Assembly (NCBI GenBank): GCA_905196835.1
Contig: CAJJWN010000004.1
Coordinates: forward strand, 1-64,000
From: an uncultured Prevotella sp.
GTDB taxonomy: Bacteria > Bacteroidota > Bacteroidia > Bacteroidales > Bacteroidaceae
Length of the DNA stretch: 64,000 nt
Reading direction: 5' to 3'
The position numbers were made by a program, and so were the translations under genes. Numbering within the stretch: position 1 is the stretch's first letter; each line of letters starts with the position of its first letter. The notes below the pieces were generated by a model. That model was not told the DNA's origin, searched no databases, and saw only the letters and a program-made list of their open reading frames with translations. This document shows, in pieces, positions 34,913 to 44,375 of this stretch.

Positions 34913-35278
34913 TCATTCGTCATCGTCCGACTCCTGATAGGCGACGCATAAGTCCAACACCATATCTTCGGCTGCTTCCATGTCCTCCACGATGTCCTTC
35001 ATGTTGTATGGCGCACCTTTTTTTCCGTGTCCGTCCGGTCCCAGCCAAAGATACGCCTCGCTGTCGGGGTCGAAGGCATCCAAAAAATAACGGATGCTGT
35101 CAATGAGCGTCTGAATGTCGCCGTCCACCATTTCAGCCTGAAAATTGAAATCCTGCCCGTAAGGAGTGAACTTTGAAAATTCAAAAATCACCTTGTCGTT
35201 GTTTCCGTTATTGCCGATATGAACATACCATCCGTTTTCCTCCGCAATGGCGATAATCTTTTCCTGTGTCATAGTCAT
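34913..35278 (-). CDS. Small acidic protein, unknown
   Basis: 121 residues from ATG 35278 (MTMTQEKIIAIAEENGWYVH). The open frame extends further upstream, but that part overlaps the preceding gene out of phase, so this ATG is preferred. The C-terminus is very acidic (VAYQESDDDE). Acidic, possibly DNA-mimic-like composition fits leading-region proteins; the role is unproven. Confidence 0.75.
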   Translation of the reverse strand: MTMTQEKIIAIAEENGWYVHIGNNGNNDKVIFEFSKFTPYGQDFNFQAEMVDGDIQTLIDSIRYFLDAFDPDSEAYLWLGPDGHGKKGAPYNMKDIVEDMEAAEDMVLDLCVAYQESDDDE

Positions 35279-35291
35279 CTGGTTTTGCCCT

Positions 35292-35591
35292 TTAATAATC
35301 CTCATTTTCAAGCGTGGGGTAATAAAGCCCTTGCGCCTCCAATGCGTCCATTGCCGCTGCGGCCAGCCTGCAAGCCCATTCGTTGCGTTGGTCATAACGG
35401 CCTTTGCGCCAGTCGGCGGCCAGCGTTTCCATGAAATAGAACATGACTTTGCCTTTTTCATTCACCAAATAACGGTGGTCGGCGGCCATTGCCCTGCCTG
35501 TTTTCTCCGCAGAACGCATCCCGCCGTTTACGAAACGGGAAAACTCGTCCACAAACTGCTTGTCTTTCTCTGAAATCTGACTGTAATCCAT
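35292..35591 (-). CDS. Small protein, unknown
   Basis: 99 residues (MDYSQISEKDKQFVDEFSRF ... LYYPTLENEDY), predicted mostly helical and acidic at the end. It is 13 bases upstream of the 121-residue gene, in the operon headed by 35650-36135. Confidence 0.75.
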   Translation of the reverse strand: MDYSQISEKDKQFVDEFSRFVNGGMRSAEKTGRAMAADHRYLVNEKGKVMFYFMETLAADWRKGRYDQRNEWACRLAAAAMDALEAQGLYYPTLENEDY

Positions 35592-35649
35592 AATCCTTTG
35601 TATTTTAATAGTTTGGAAATCGGTTGAGAATTAACCCTTTGCTGTATTT

Positions 35650-36135
35650 TCAAATATGATAATCAATGACACCGCCGATATAAAGCAATGTGCCGGGCTT
35701 CATGTTGCTGACGGCGCACATGAACTCATACGACTCTTCCGCATAGCTTTGTGTGCCTCCCTCGTCCATATAGAACTGCCACCCCGTATGCAACGGGTTC
35801 TTCAGTTGCTTTACAAGCTGGTAAACGGGGCCAACGAACTTGTATGCGTTTCCTGTCGTGATTTCACACGCTCCCAATCGTATATTGCTAACAAATTTTT
35901 CCGTCCATTCTTCTATACCCCCGTTATAACGAAGTACATTCTCCGCAACAAGTTCAAACATTCCGGTTGGCAGGATTTCATCCACCAAATAGGAAATACA
36001 TTCTTGCCGTTCCTCATCGTCAATCTCCGAACAATAATCGTAATCCGTGCCGTCACCCTGTTCAATGGTGTTTTCTGTAAGGCGGCAATCCTCGTCCACC
36101 TTGGAAGTTGTGATTTGAAAAATCTTTCCGTGCAT
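35650..36135 (-). CDS. Acidic protein, unknown, first gene behind promoter unit A1
   Basis: 161 residues (MHGKIFQITTSKVDEDCRLT ... LLYIGGVIDYHI) with an acidic N-terminal third (EQGDGTDYDYCSEIDDEERQ). No family recognised. It begins about 40 bases from structured unit A1 and is followed by three more small leftward genes. Confidence 0.75.
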   Translation of the reverse strand: MHGKIFQITTSKVDEDCRLTENTIEQGDGTDYDYCSEIDDEERQECISYLVDEILPTGMFELVAENVLRYNGGIEEWTEKFVSNIRLGACEITTGNAYKFVGPVYQLVKQLKNPLHTGWQFYMDEGGTQSYAEESYEFMCAVSNMKPGTLLYIGGVIDYHI

Positions 36136-36164
36136 AATTGTAATGATTTAATTGTTTTATTTCC

Positions 36165-36395
36165 CTTTGTTCGGAGCATTTCCGGCTCCGCCATCGGAAT
36201 TTGATTTTACGTGCCGGGCGGACTGCGGAAAGGGAAATGCAAGACAAGGAAATCCGTTCAAATCTTACGGAACGCCCAAAAGGCACGGCTTTTGCGGAAG
36301 GCTGCCGTCAGATTTTAGCGGATTAGTCCGAGGACGGTACTTGACGGCATGGACGGGCAGTAGCTTTGCACGGGAAAATCAAGGCCGGAGGCGCG
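36165..36395 (+). promoter_or_regulatory. Candidate single-strand DNA promoter unit, copy A1
   Basis: The rightward promoter (TTG 36341-36343, N17, TAGCTTTG 36361-36368) is followed at 36368-36382 by GCACGGGAAAATCAA, which pairs with TTTGATTTTACGTGC at 36200-36214. Inside, GAAAT (36249-36253) can pair with ATTTT (36312-36316), enclosing further small hairpins (CAAAAG/CTTTTG). The -7 box faces a poorly paired segment. It closely resembles A2. On a folded plus strand it would fire toward the gene starting at 36135. Confidence 0.6.
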
Positions 36396-36507
36396 GGCGG
36401 ATGCGAAATAACGGAAATAGGAAGAATGGTATAAAAGGAGGGAACAAAAGGAATATAAATGCTTGGTAAAACGGGCCAGGAGCAATATAAAAGGAAGCGG
36501 AGCATAA

Positions 36508-36538
36508 AAAAAGCCCCGGCTGTAATGGCCAGAGCTTT
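36508..36538 (-). terminator. Rho-independent terminator of the DUF1848 gene
   Basis: On the minus strand AAAGCTCTGGC and GCCGGGGCTTT form an 11-base stem (two G-T pairs, 7-base loop) followed by a run of T. It lies 13 bases past the stop of the DUF1848 gene. Confidence 0.8.
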
Positions 36539-36550
36539 AAGGAGGTTCGG

Positions 36551-37612
36551 TTATCTGCCTGTGATTGTTTCCGCAAATTTGTTTTCCTGATACCGCTTCC
36601 AATTCGCCAAAGCCGATTGCTTGGTGGAATTGGCATAACAGTATTCACAAAGATGGGGGCAAGTGTCATACTCCCCGATGTCTTTTGAAGCCATGCAGCC
36701 ACACAACAGGCGTTGACCGGGGTCTTTCTTATGGTTGCTTATGAAATATCGGTTGCCCGGCAATAGAATGGCACCGGGCGGCAACAAGCCGTCATCAAAC
36801 AGTCCATGCGAAGCCGTTTCTTTGATTTCTATGCCCATGTGTTTCATTAACGCCTTATCCTGCCAGGCCAAACGAGCAATCAAGTCGGCATCAACACAGC
36901 GGTTGTGGACTATGCCATACCGGGTCAAGTCCACCTTTTCGCCACAGGTCGCCAAGGCGTAATTCCAACCGTTCTTCTTGTCCAACTCGGAAAGACGCTC
37001 GGCAAACTCAATCATCTGCTCTTCAGACCATTCCCGGTAAAATACTCCGTTTTTGTCCAAATTGGCTTTCACCTTTTTGTAGCTGCCGATGTCCGCATAA
37101 CTGAACACCAATTTTTCGGTATATCCCTTAAGAAGGTCGCCTATACGTTCCACTTTCCCAAGCAAACCGTCCATCGAGAGGCTGTCCGTAAGCATCATGG
37201 GGTCAAAACGCCATATCACGGCTTTCTTACCCAAACGCGCGGCCAACATCTTGAACGTGTCTATGCGTTCCGATAAGGGAGGGACACCCGTTTCCAGACG
37301 CTCATGTTCATAATCATTTAATGTGTATTGTATGTAACACCCGATGCCTTTCTCCTCCAAAATTTCCAGATAGGACAACAACGGACGTGGGTTCTTTGAC
37401 CAAAATACGATGAACCTTGTATTCTCGTAAGATATATAGCTTTGGGCTTTGTTGAAAGGGTTTGTCCATACCGAATAACCTATCTTAAGGCGGTGGAAAA
37501 ACCAATCGGCGTAAAACGCCGGAATGTCTGTACTGCGGCTTGCGGAAACAATGACGGGACAACTTGCCACGGCACTGGCTCCGTTTTCCAATATAATGCT
37601 TCGTCTGTCCAT
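36551..37612 (-). CDS. DUF1848 family protein with C-terminal cysteine cluster
   Basis: 353 residues. It has the TIM-barrel-like layout of DUF1848 proteins (VIVSASRSTDIPAFYADWFF, TRFIVFWSKNPRPLL, KAVIWRFDPMML). The C-terminal cysteine cluster (CGCMASKDIGEYDTCPHLCEYCY) may hold an iron-sulfur cluster. The family is related to radical-SAM/SPL-like enzymes by fold prediction, but the substrate is unknown. It has its own leftward promoter and its own terminator, so it is an independent unit. Confidence 0.85.
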   Translation of the reverse strand: MDRRSIILENGASAVASCPVIVSASRSTDIPAFYADWFFHRLKIGYSVWTNPFNKAQSYISYENTRFIVFWSKNPRPLLSYLEILEEKGIGCYIQYTLNDYEHERLETGVPPLSERIDTFKMLAARLGKKAVIWRFDPMMLTDSLSMDGLLGKVERIGDLLKGYTEKLVFSYADIGSYKKVKANLDKNGVFYREWSEEQMIEFAERLSELDKKNGWNYALATCGEKVDLTRYGIVHNRCVDADLIARLAWQDKALMKHMGIEIKETASHGLFDDGLLPPGAILLPGNRYFISNHKKDPGQRLLCGCMASKDIGEYDTCPHLCEYCYANSTKQSALANWKRYQENKFAETITGR

Positions 37613-37639
37613 ATTCTATGATTTTATGTGCAAAATAAA

Positions 37640-37666
37640 CAAATATAATTCATCATCGGCTTCCAA
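37640..37666 (-). promoter_or_regulatory. Leftward promoter of the DUF1848 gene
   Basis: On the minus strand TTG (37666-37664), N16 and TATATTTG (37647-37640) lie about 30 bases before the ATG at 37612. The spacing is slightly short. Unlike the structured units this is an ordinary promoter pointing at its gene. Confidence 0.5.
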
Positions 37667-37708
37667 TCAGACTTTTTCAATCGAATAAAGTAAGGTCTGA
37701 AAAAATAG

Positions 37709-37749
37709 TATGGGCAGGCATACCGGGTTGCCCGATATGCCTGCCCATA
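37709..37749 (-). terminator. Rho-independent terminator of the 37.8-38.9 kb leftward unit
   Basis: Perfect 14-base arms (TATGGGCAGGCATA at 37709-37722 with 37736-37749), an extra CGGG/CCCG apical stem, and on the minus strand a following T6 run. One of the strongest terminators in the window. Confidence 0.92.
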
Positions 37750-37754
37750 ATGGT

Positions 37755-37940
37755 TTACAGTGGTGACAATTCCGTGGGGAATACCTCTGTTTCCGAAAAT
37801 CCGGAAGTTATCAGGATGATACTGTCATCCTCAATTTCTTCAGGGACGGATATAACCTCGTACACTCCGTCCGACAAGCCTCAATCCGGGTCGTGCCAGA
37901 AAACCATAGCCCCTTCCTTGATAAAATCGTAATCATTCAT
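37755..37940 (-). pseudogene. Small gene interrupted by an in-frame TGA
   Basis: From ATG 37940 the frame reads MNDYDFIKEGAMVFWHDPD, then TGA (37883-37881), then GLSDGVYEVISVPEEI ... PTELSPL and a normal stop. Protein-like sequence on both sides of the stop, and a terminator right after it, indicate a 61-codon gene with a nonsense change at codon 20 (CGA or TGG to TGA would explain it). The protein family is common in Bacteroidales mobile elements but its function is unknown. Confidence 0.75.
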
Positions 37941-38027
37941 AACGCAGTCATTTATAAAATCAACAAATCACTTCCGATTGTTTGATGCCCTCCGACCCAA
38001 GGAAAGCCGGAGGGATTTACCAAACAT

Positions 38028-38237
38028 TCAATCAAATTCTATTTCATCGGGATAAACATCCAGTTCCGCACCGCTGCTGACCTGTACGACAAATCCCCTG
38101 TCCGTCCTGCCGACAATGGTCGCGCTGCGGTAGCCTCTCCAAGGAGTAATCAGATAGCATTGCCTGCCATACTCCGCAAAATCCGTGTAATCATCCTTTT
38201 CAAACATAAGCCGTTCATTTTGAGTAATCAGCATCAA
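38028..38237 (-). CDS. Small protein, unknown
   Basis: 69 residues (MMLITQNERLMFEKDDYTDF ... SSGAELDVYPDEIEFD), acidic and beta-rich. Its start overlaps the stop of the preceding gene by 4 bases (ATGA), indicating translational coupling. Confidence 0.75.
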   Translation of the reverse strand: MMLITQNERLMFEKDDYTDFAEYGRQCYLITPWRGYRSATIVGRTDRGFVVQVSSGAELDVYPDEIEFD

Positions 38238-38866
38238 TCCACATCATAACCGATAAAGGTTTCATCGTTGATTAACAAGTAATAATAGCCGTTACCGTAC
38301 CCTCGGAATTCCTTGCTGAAACCGGCTGTGACTTTGCCGTCGCCTTTCCTATTGACCCAAAGCGAACCGTCATACCCACAAAAGTCAAAGCGGTAGGAAT
38401 GAAAATCCTCGCATTTCCTTACAGCAGCCTTGAAATTCGCCATAAGATAAAATCCTGCATATTTTTCCATAGTAGAAAGCCTAATGCACTGCCCGTCTAT
38501 CCGTGTGCCTGTCGTGATATGGTTCTCATAAAGCGACTTGGCCGGGTCTGCCTTGGCTATGTCTGCCAGCCAGTCATTGGTAAATGAAGCGGATTGGGCC
38601 AGACGTTGGTATTTCAACACCAGTTTGCGATTGCGTTCTTCCTCACAGGTCTGGACGGGGTAGAAAATCTTTTCGATGGACTGCCAATTAGTAAAAACAA
38701 ATCCGCGTTTACGTTTTCCTATGCCCAATATGCCAATTCCGCCTTCATCCCTGTTGATAAACAGGCGGCGACGTTTGCCGCCAATCTGCACACAAAGTCT
38801 TGTAGGATTTTCAGGGTTGCGGAGATAGGCTTCCGCCTCGTGCATGATTTCTTTTCGTACTTCCAT
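38234..38866 (-). CDS. Unknown protein, first gene behind promoter unit A2
   Basis: 210 residues (MEVRKEIMHEAEAYLRNPEN ... NGYYYLLINDETFIGYDVD). A basic patch (GGKRRRLFINRDEG, GKRKRGF) near residues 30-60 suggests nucleic-acid contact; no family recognised. It heads a unit with the 69-residue gene and the broken small gene, ending at the strong terminator at 37709. Confidence 0.75.
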   Translation of the reverse strand: MEVRKEIMHEAEAYLRNPENPTRLCVQIGGKRRRLFINRDEGGIGILGIGKRKRGFVFTNWQSIEKIFYPVQTCEEERNRKLVLKYQRLAQSASFTNDWLADIAKADPAKSLYENHITTGTRIDGQCIRLSTMEKYAGFYLMANFKAAVRKCEDFHSYRFDFCGYDGSLWVNRKGDGKVTAGFSKEFRGYGNGYYYLLINDETFIGYDVD

Positions 38867-38904
38867 AACATTTTTGTTTTTAGTGAATTGTTTTTATTTT
38901 CCCT

Positions 38905-39125
38905 TTGTTCGGAGCTTTCCGCCCCGACATAGGGTTTATTTTGCGTGCCAGGCCGACTGCGAAAGGGAAATGCAAGGCAAGGAAATCCGCTTAAATCTTA
39001 TGGAATACCCAAAAGGTATGGCTTTTGCGGAAGGTTGCCGTCAGATTTCAACGGATTAGTCCGGGGACGGTACTTGACGACATGGCCCGGCAGTAGCTTT
39101 GCACGAAAAATCAAAGCCGGATGCG
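38905..39125 (+). promoter_or_regulatory. Candidate single-strand DNA promoter unit, copy A2
   Basis: Rightward promoter TTG 39074-39076, N17, TAGCTTTG 39094-39101. The following GCACGAAAAATCAAA (39101-39115) pairs with TTTATTTTGCGTGC (38935-38948) with one bulge and one mismatch. GAAAT (38982-38986) pairs with ATTTC (39045-39049). Much of the unit is shared with A1, with small differences spread over it. The gene it would drive on a folded plus strand starts at 38866. Confidence 0.6.
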
Positions 39126-39160
39126 GGGGCGGATGCGAAATAAGGGAGGAATATCCAAAC

Positions 39161-39256
39161 GGTATAAAAGGGATATAAGGGGATGGTATAAAAGGAGGAA
39201 CGGAATGGTATAAAAGGGTGAGGGCTTTCGTACAGAAAGAATATCCTATAAAAGGA
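39161..39256 (+). repeat. Cluster of TATAAAAGG words
   Basis: Four copies of TATAAAAG at about 39163, 39187, 39209 and 39247, three of them within GGTATAAAAGG. The same word recurs in other intergenic regions (36430, 36486, 44653, 44675, 46995, 60528, 60968, 62029, 62070, 62094). Function unknown. Confidence 0.7.
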
Positions 39257-39354
39257 AGCGGGGGCGGCGAAAAAGCAAAAATTCCTCCGCCTCCGAATAG
39301 AGGCAGAAGAATTGTATTGTAATGTAGCAATGGGTGTGCGCCACCCATCGCCCG

Positions 39355-42300
39355 TTATGCTGCATAGTCGGGAACAGAAACTGGCTCTGCCATTACCGGC
39401 TGCTCCGCTTCCTTGAGGGAACGGTCTATCTTTTCCTGCAATTCCTTGCACTCCAACTTCAACCGTTTCAGTTCATCTTCCTTGCCCCAGCGACGGCCAA
39501 GCATCTGTTGCAGGACAGGCTGCTCATTTTCCAACTCCGCCAGCTTTTTACGCTGCCGTTCCACCAGCCTCGGTATGTTTTCCAAAGCCGCTTTCGGATA
39601 TGCTGCCGCTCCGGCAAGACTTGGCGGCAATGCGCCGGACACCCCGCATTTGTACTTCAAACCGCTTTTTCCCTCGACAAAGAAGATGTTGCGCTCAAAC
39701 ACACCGTCCAGCCGATACTCGCTGCGCACATACAGGCGCAATCCCATATAGCTGCCTACCGCCTTCAACTCCTCGCCACGGTTTTTCCTTGAAATGGAAT
39801 GAAGCTCACGCCCGATTTCTTCCGTTGTCAGTTGTGGCTTTCCGTCCATTTCCACCACGGCGTGGCCGGCCGATGCGTTAAAGTGTTCCCAATCCATTGA
39901 CATACAGGCAATGTTATTCTTGCTGTTTTCCATTTCCCGGCTATTGGTGTCAATCTTGCGTTCCGCACGGTAACGTTCCTTGTTGAAAGCCGCCTGTTCC
40001 TTTTCCAGCTGCATCACCTTGTTGTCGAGCTTCGCCTTATCCAAGAGGTCGGTGTTCCCCGACAGGATGGCTACGAACTCGGCGAAATTCATGCCGTTGT
40101 TTTCATCCATGCAGTCCTCATCAATCCGGCGCACGGCAATAGTGCCGTTATTGATTTGGTTGATGAACATCTGCTTGTTCCGTAACAAGTTGAACTTATA
40201 CGCATCCAAGGTCTTTTCCGTACCATAGATGATAATGTCAACCTTGTTTCCGCCCCAGAATTTCACCGTGTTGCCCTTGCGGACGGCACGCCCATTGCGT
40301 TGCTCCAAATCGGCAGGACGCCAGGGTATCTCCAAATGATGCACCGCAACAGCCCTTTTCTGCGCGTTTACACCCGTTCCCAACATCGAAGTCGAGCCGA
40401 ACAGCACACGGATTGTCCCGTTGTTCATATCCTCGAACATCTTTTTACGCGCCTTTTCCGTCTTGGCGGTTTGGATGAACTGGATTTCATGAGCCGGGAT
40501 GCCCATCGCCACCAACTTGTCCTTGATGTCTTGGCAGATGTTCCACTCGTTAGGCTTATACGTGCTTAAATCGCTGAATACGAACTGTGTGCCACGGTTT
40601 GCCTTGTAGCGCACATAATACTCATAAATGGTCTTTGCGCACCGTGTAGCCTTGTTTGCAGGGTCATCGCAGAACTGGCTGCCCAACAGTCGCATATCCA
40701 AGGACATCTTACGCGCCACGTTAGTTGCTATCAGCATTTTTGCCTTTTCCAAATGTTCCGGTTCGGGCATATCCAACTCCAAATCATACCAGCTTCCGCT
40801 TTGGGCAAAACGCACCAGCCGCTCAATCATGGCCTCCTGCTCCACGGTCGGTTTGGCAGAAAGAAAACGCACGTTCCTTTCGGGTATGTCGAGATTTATC
40901 ATATCCGCCGTGCGATAGTCGGTAATTTCACGCAGGAAAGCCGCCAGTTCCGGCACTTTGATATAGGTTCTAAAGCGTTCTTTCCGCTTGATGGAGCCTG
41001 TCACGCTCAACTCGTAGTCGGTCGTTTTCTTGGTGAAGATGGCCGCCCATGCGTCAAAACAGCCAACCTGTTGCTTGGCAAGCTCTTTCGGGCGCAAGTA
41101 TTTGAAAAGCACATACAACTCGGTCAATGCGTTCACGACCACCGTACCCGACAAGAATGTAGCCCCCAAGTCCTTTCCCGTGCGTCGTTGGATGTCACGG
41201 ATGGCGATTAACAGGTTCATCGCACGTTGCGAGCCCTGGTTGTTGCCGATGCCTGCCACCCTTGTATGCCGGGTCTGGAACATCAAGTTTTTGAAATAGT
41301 GGCATTCGTCCACAAATATATGGTCGATGCCCATTGAATGAAAATCAATGCCCTTGTCTTTCTTTTCCTCCATGCGCGCCTTCAGCGACTGCAAGCTGGC
41401 TGTCAGGTTCTCCTGCCGCTTTTCCAAGGCTTTCCGCATACGGCGGTTGCGCCATGCCATGCCGCTGTCATCCAAAACTTTCAAAGAGCGTTCCACGTCT
41501 GCAAGTTCCTGTTCCATAATATACTGCATGGTTTCTTCCGACTGTGGTATCTTGGCGAACTGGTCGTGCGTAAGAATGATGCAGTCCCAATTATTGTTCT
41601 TGATTTTGGAAAACAGTTCTTCACGGTTGGCCGGGGTAAAGTCCTCCTTGCCGGGATAGAGCAGCTTGCCTGTGGGATATGCCTTGCGGAACGTGTCGGC
41701 TATCTCGTGTACATTGGCTTTCAATCCGATTATCAAAGGCTTCTGAACCAGCCCCAGCCGTTTCATTTCGTAGGCGGCCACGCACATTACCATCGTCTTG
41801 CCTGCGCCGACTTCGTGCCAGCACACACCGCCGCCGTTCTGCTTAATCATCCAAACAGCGTCTTTCTGTGACGGATAAAGCGCTTTATATGGGAACTGCG
41901 CAAAGGAGAGGCCGGGGAACGTCTGTGCCGAACCGTCATAGGTCGGACGGACATAACAGTTGAAACGCCTGTTATAAAGCCTGACCAATTCGTCACGCAC
42001 GGCTATCGGCTGGTTGTCAAGCCAAACATTGAACTTATCGCGGATTTCCTGTATCTTGGTGGACGCTTCCTGCATGGCTTCCTCGTCGGGCACTTTCACC
42101 CATTCCCCATTTTTAAGCACCTCTTTCTTGATTTCGGGAACAGTATTATGCAACGCATGAACCATAAGCTCCTCGCCGTTGTATCTTCCCACAGAATATA
42201 CGTTATAGGCAACGGGCGAATATCCCTTGAGCGACACTACATAAGTATCGTTCACGTCCAAATACATCACTTCGACATCCACCCCGAACAAGTCCGTGGC

Positions 42301-44340
42301 AAAATCGGCATACAAAGAAGTCGGCATCCAGCGTTCCCCAAAGTTAAAATCCAGTTCCTCGTAAGGTATCAATTCGGGGGTGACTTCTTCCAAGGCTCTT
42401 ACGGTCTTTTCCGTCCACGCCTTTTCCCGTCCTGCCAATTCCGCTCCGCAAGCGGAATACACTTCCCGTTTTTCCACGACATTGCCAGCCAGGATGCGCC
42501 CCTTTTCCTCCCACAATCCTGTTGCCGGATTATAATACATCTCACCCTCCAAAGCCTCGATGACCTCATTTTCGCTTAAGCCCGTGGTTTGTGTGATGTA
42601 GTCCATTTTCACCATGCAATAATAGTTCAAGCTGCCGGCCAAAGCTTCCAACGGGGCAAGCCTGACGTTGGCATCCACCTTTTTGAACGCCACAGGCTCG
42701 CGCATGATGTCGGCTTTCATAATGCTGCCGCCAATCTGCATTTCTATGGTATAGACTTCCATCCCAAGGCTGTCAAGCATGATGAACTCCTTGTTGTCGT
42801 TGGCATGGAAACAGCCCCATTTCGCCACAAATCCATCGTATAGCCTGTTCAGTTCCTCACGAAGCCGTGGTTGTTCCTTGTGTGTTTCCGCCTCGGTCGT
42901 TGCCAGCAGGAAATAGGTTTTCCGCAACGGGAAATAGTCATTGGCCCTCTCCATGTTCAAGGGGTTGGACTGCATCGGCACAAAATAGGCTTCCATGCTT
43001 GAGAAACGGTCGGCCCGCCTGCATTGGAGCGTACCCAACTGCCCCTCGAAAACAACCATCGCACCGTCTTTCATCCAGTCGGCCAGCATGTCGGTATATG
43101 GACGTTTGCCGACATTCGGCTGCGGCGCGTTTTCCACCATGCCGAACAAGTCAAAAAGGGACGAAGCGCCGTTATGGCTTTCCATGCTGCCAAACAGACG
43201 TGGGTTGAAATAGTGCGAAAAGTTTTCTTCCAACATCAAGGCAAGCCGCTGGCGCATTTCTTTCTCGCTCCCGTCCCACAGGTGCTTGCGTACAAGTTTC
43301 CCGTATTGGTTGCCCTGAATGATACTGCTTGTGGAAAGCGTACTCTTGGGAAGCGTGAAAGTCCTGTTGGCATATTCCGTAAGACGGCCTTCGGGGGTAC
43401 ATTCCCTGCATACCTCCAAAAACATGCGCTCCCTTGCCGTCAAGTTTTCCTTGTGCGTGTCTTTCTGAAGGATGAACAAATCGCTGCCCACCTCAATGCC
43501 GCCCGTCTGCATGAAAAGGCTGTCTGGCAAGCGCAAAGCCGTAATGATATGCGCATGGCGCACCAGATAATCCCTTATGAACCTGTTGCCCAAGCTATCG
43601 GCCACACCACGTGACGTGACAAAGGCCAACAAGCCGCCCTCTCTCAGTTTTTCAACGGCTTTCACGAAGAAATAATTATGCACGGCCTTAAGAGCCTGTT
43701 TGTAAACCGTTCCCTTATGTTCAAATTCCGCATCGAACACTTTTATCGTGCCGAAAGGGATGTTGGAGGCTATCACGTCAAAACTTCCTTGTTCCAAATC
43801 ATGGCTCTCTATCGTTTCAAAGCCGTCTATCACGGTTTTTGTATCATCCTGCAAGGCTGTCAAGACAAGCCCTGTCACCAAATCCTTTTCAAATGCGACC
43901 TTGTGCGTTCCCTGTACAGCCACCGGCAGAAAGCCGCCTATGCCTGCGGATGGCTCAAGAAACGAGTTCATGCGCAAGCCGTTGGCGGCCAAAGCGGACT
44001 GCACTTGCCCGGCCACGGCCTCGATGACGAAGCGCGGCGTGTAAAAAGCCGTAAGCACGGATGACTTTATGCTGTCCGTCAGTTCCTTGTAAAACCTTTC
44101 ATTCCCTTGCGCAATGGCGGACAAGACATTTTCCAGTTTCTGCAAGGCCTTTTTCATGCCCGGAGATACGGGGTTGTCCGTTCCCATGTCAAGCACCTCT
44201 TTGATACCTCCGAAACCTGAATACCTTGCCAGCGTTGCACGTTCCGCTTCTGTCGCTTTCCGCTTTTCTCCGACCACCTTAAAGGCGGTGTCAATGGCTG
44301 CGATGTTCGCTTCCAATGACTGTAATTTGTTATAGCCCAT
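39355..44340 (-). CDS. Giant DNA methylase / SNF2-type helicase polyvalent protein
   Basis: 1661 residues. The N-terminal part is an N6-adenine methylase-like domain with SAM motif FLEPSAGIGGFLPVAV (about 128) and IASNIPFG (about 192) in place of NPPF. From about residue 830 there is a superfamily 2 helicase core: Walker A HEVGAGKTMVM (842), DECH box (1010), GTGVNAQKRAVAVHHLEIPW with an arginine-finger block (1337). The C-terminus is coiled. Such fusions are typical of Bacteroidales mobile elements and probably methylate or remodel incoming DNA against restriction. It is transcribed alone behind unit B1. Confidence 0.88.
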   Translation of the reverse strand: MGYNKLQSLEANIAAIDTAFKVVGEKRKATEAERATLARYSGFGGIKEVLDMGTDNPVSPGMKKALQKLENVLSAIAQGNERFYKELTDSIKSSVLTAFYTPRFVIEAVAGQVQSALAANGLRMNSFLEPSAGIGGFLPVAVQGTHKVAFEKDLVTGLVLTALQDDTKTVIDGFETIESHDLEQGSFDVIASNIPFGTIKVFDAEFEHKGTVYKQALKAVHNYFFVKAVEKLREGGLLAFVTSRGVADSLGNRFIRDYLVRHAHIITALRLPDSLFMQTGGIEVGSDLFILQKDTHKENLTARERMFLEVCRECTPEGRLTEYANRTFTLPKSTLSTSSIIQGNQYGKLVRKHLWDGSEKEMRQRLALMLEENFSHYFNPRLFGSMESHNGASSLFDLFGMVENAPQPNVGKRPYTDMLADWMKDGAMVVFEGQLGTLQCRRADRFSSMEAYFVPMQSNPLNMERANDYFPLRKTYFLLATTEAETHKEQPRLREELNRLYDGFVAKWGCFHANDNKEFIMLDSLGMEVYTIEMQIGGSIMKADIMREPVAFKKVDANVRLAPLEALAGSLNYYCMVKMDYITQTTGLSENEVIEALEGEMYYNPATGLWEEKGRILAGNVVEKREVYSACGAELAGREKAWTEKTVRALEEVTPELIPYEELDFNFGERWMPTSLYADFATDLFGVDVEVMYLDVNDTYVVSLKGYSPVAYNVYSVGRYNGEELMVHALHNTVPEIKKEVLKNGEWVKVPDEEAMQEASTKIQEIRDKFNVWLDNQPIAVRDELVRLYNRRFNCYVRPTYDGSAQTFPGLSFAQFPYKALYPSQKDAVWMIKQNGGGVCWHEVGAGKTMVMCVAAYEMKRLGLVQKPLIIGLKANVHEIADTFRKAYPTGKLLYPGKEDFTPANREELFSKIKNNNWDCIILTHDQFAKIPQSEETMQYIMEQELADVERSLKVLDDSGMAWRNRRMRKALEKRQENLTASLQSLKARMEEKKDKGIDFHSMGIDHIFVDECHYFKNLMFQTRHTRVAGIGNNQGSQRAMNLLIAIRDIQRRTGKDLGATFLSGTVVVNALTELYVLFKYLRPKELAKQQVGCFDAWAAIFTKKTTDYELSVTGSIKRKERFRTYIKVPELAAFLREITDYRTADMINLDIPERNVRFLSAKPTVEQEAMIERLVRFAQSGSWYDLELDMPEPEHLEKAKMLIATNVARKMSLDMRLLGSQFCDDPANKATRCAKTIYEYYVRYKANRGTQFVFSDLSTYKPNEWNICQDIKDKLVAMGIPAHEIQFIQTAKTEKARKKMFEDMNNGTIRVLFGSTSMLGTGVNAQKRAVAVHHLEIPWRPADLEQRNGRAVRKGNTVKFWGGNKVDIIIYGTEKTLDAYKFNLLRNKQMFINQINNGTIAVRRIDEDCMDENNGMNFAEFVAILSGNTDLLDKAKLDNKVMQLEKEQAAFNKERYRAERKIDTNSREMENSKNNIACMSMDWEHFNASAGHAVVEMDGKPQLTTEEIGRELHSISRKNRGEELKAVGSYMGLRLYVRSEYRLDGVFERNIFFVEGKSGLKYKCGVSGALPPSLAGAAAYPKAALENIPRLVERQRKKLAELENEQPVLQQMLGRRWGKEDELKRLKLECKELQEKIDRSLKEAEQPVMAEPVSVPDYAA

Positions 44341-44375
44341 ATCTTCAAATTTTATTTATTCCCTTATGTTGCCAT

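Noticed and set aside
37881..37883. TGA read as selenocysteine or a reassigned codon
   Set aside because: There is no sign of a SECIS-like hairpin, and other genes in the window use TGA as a normal stop (for example 34547 and 20156-20180 neighbours).
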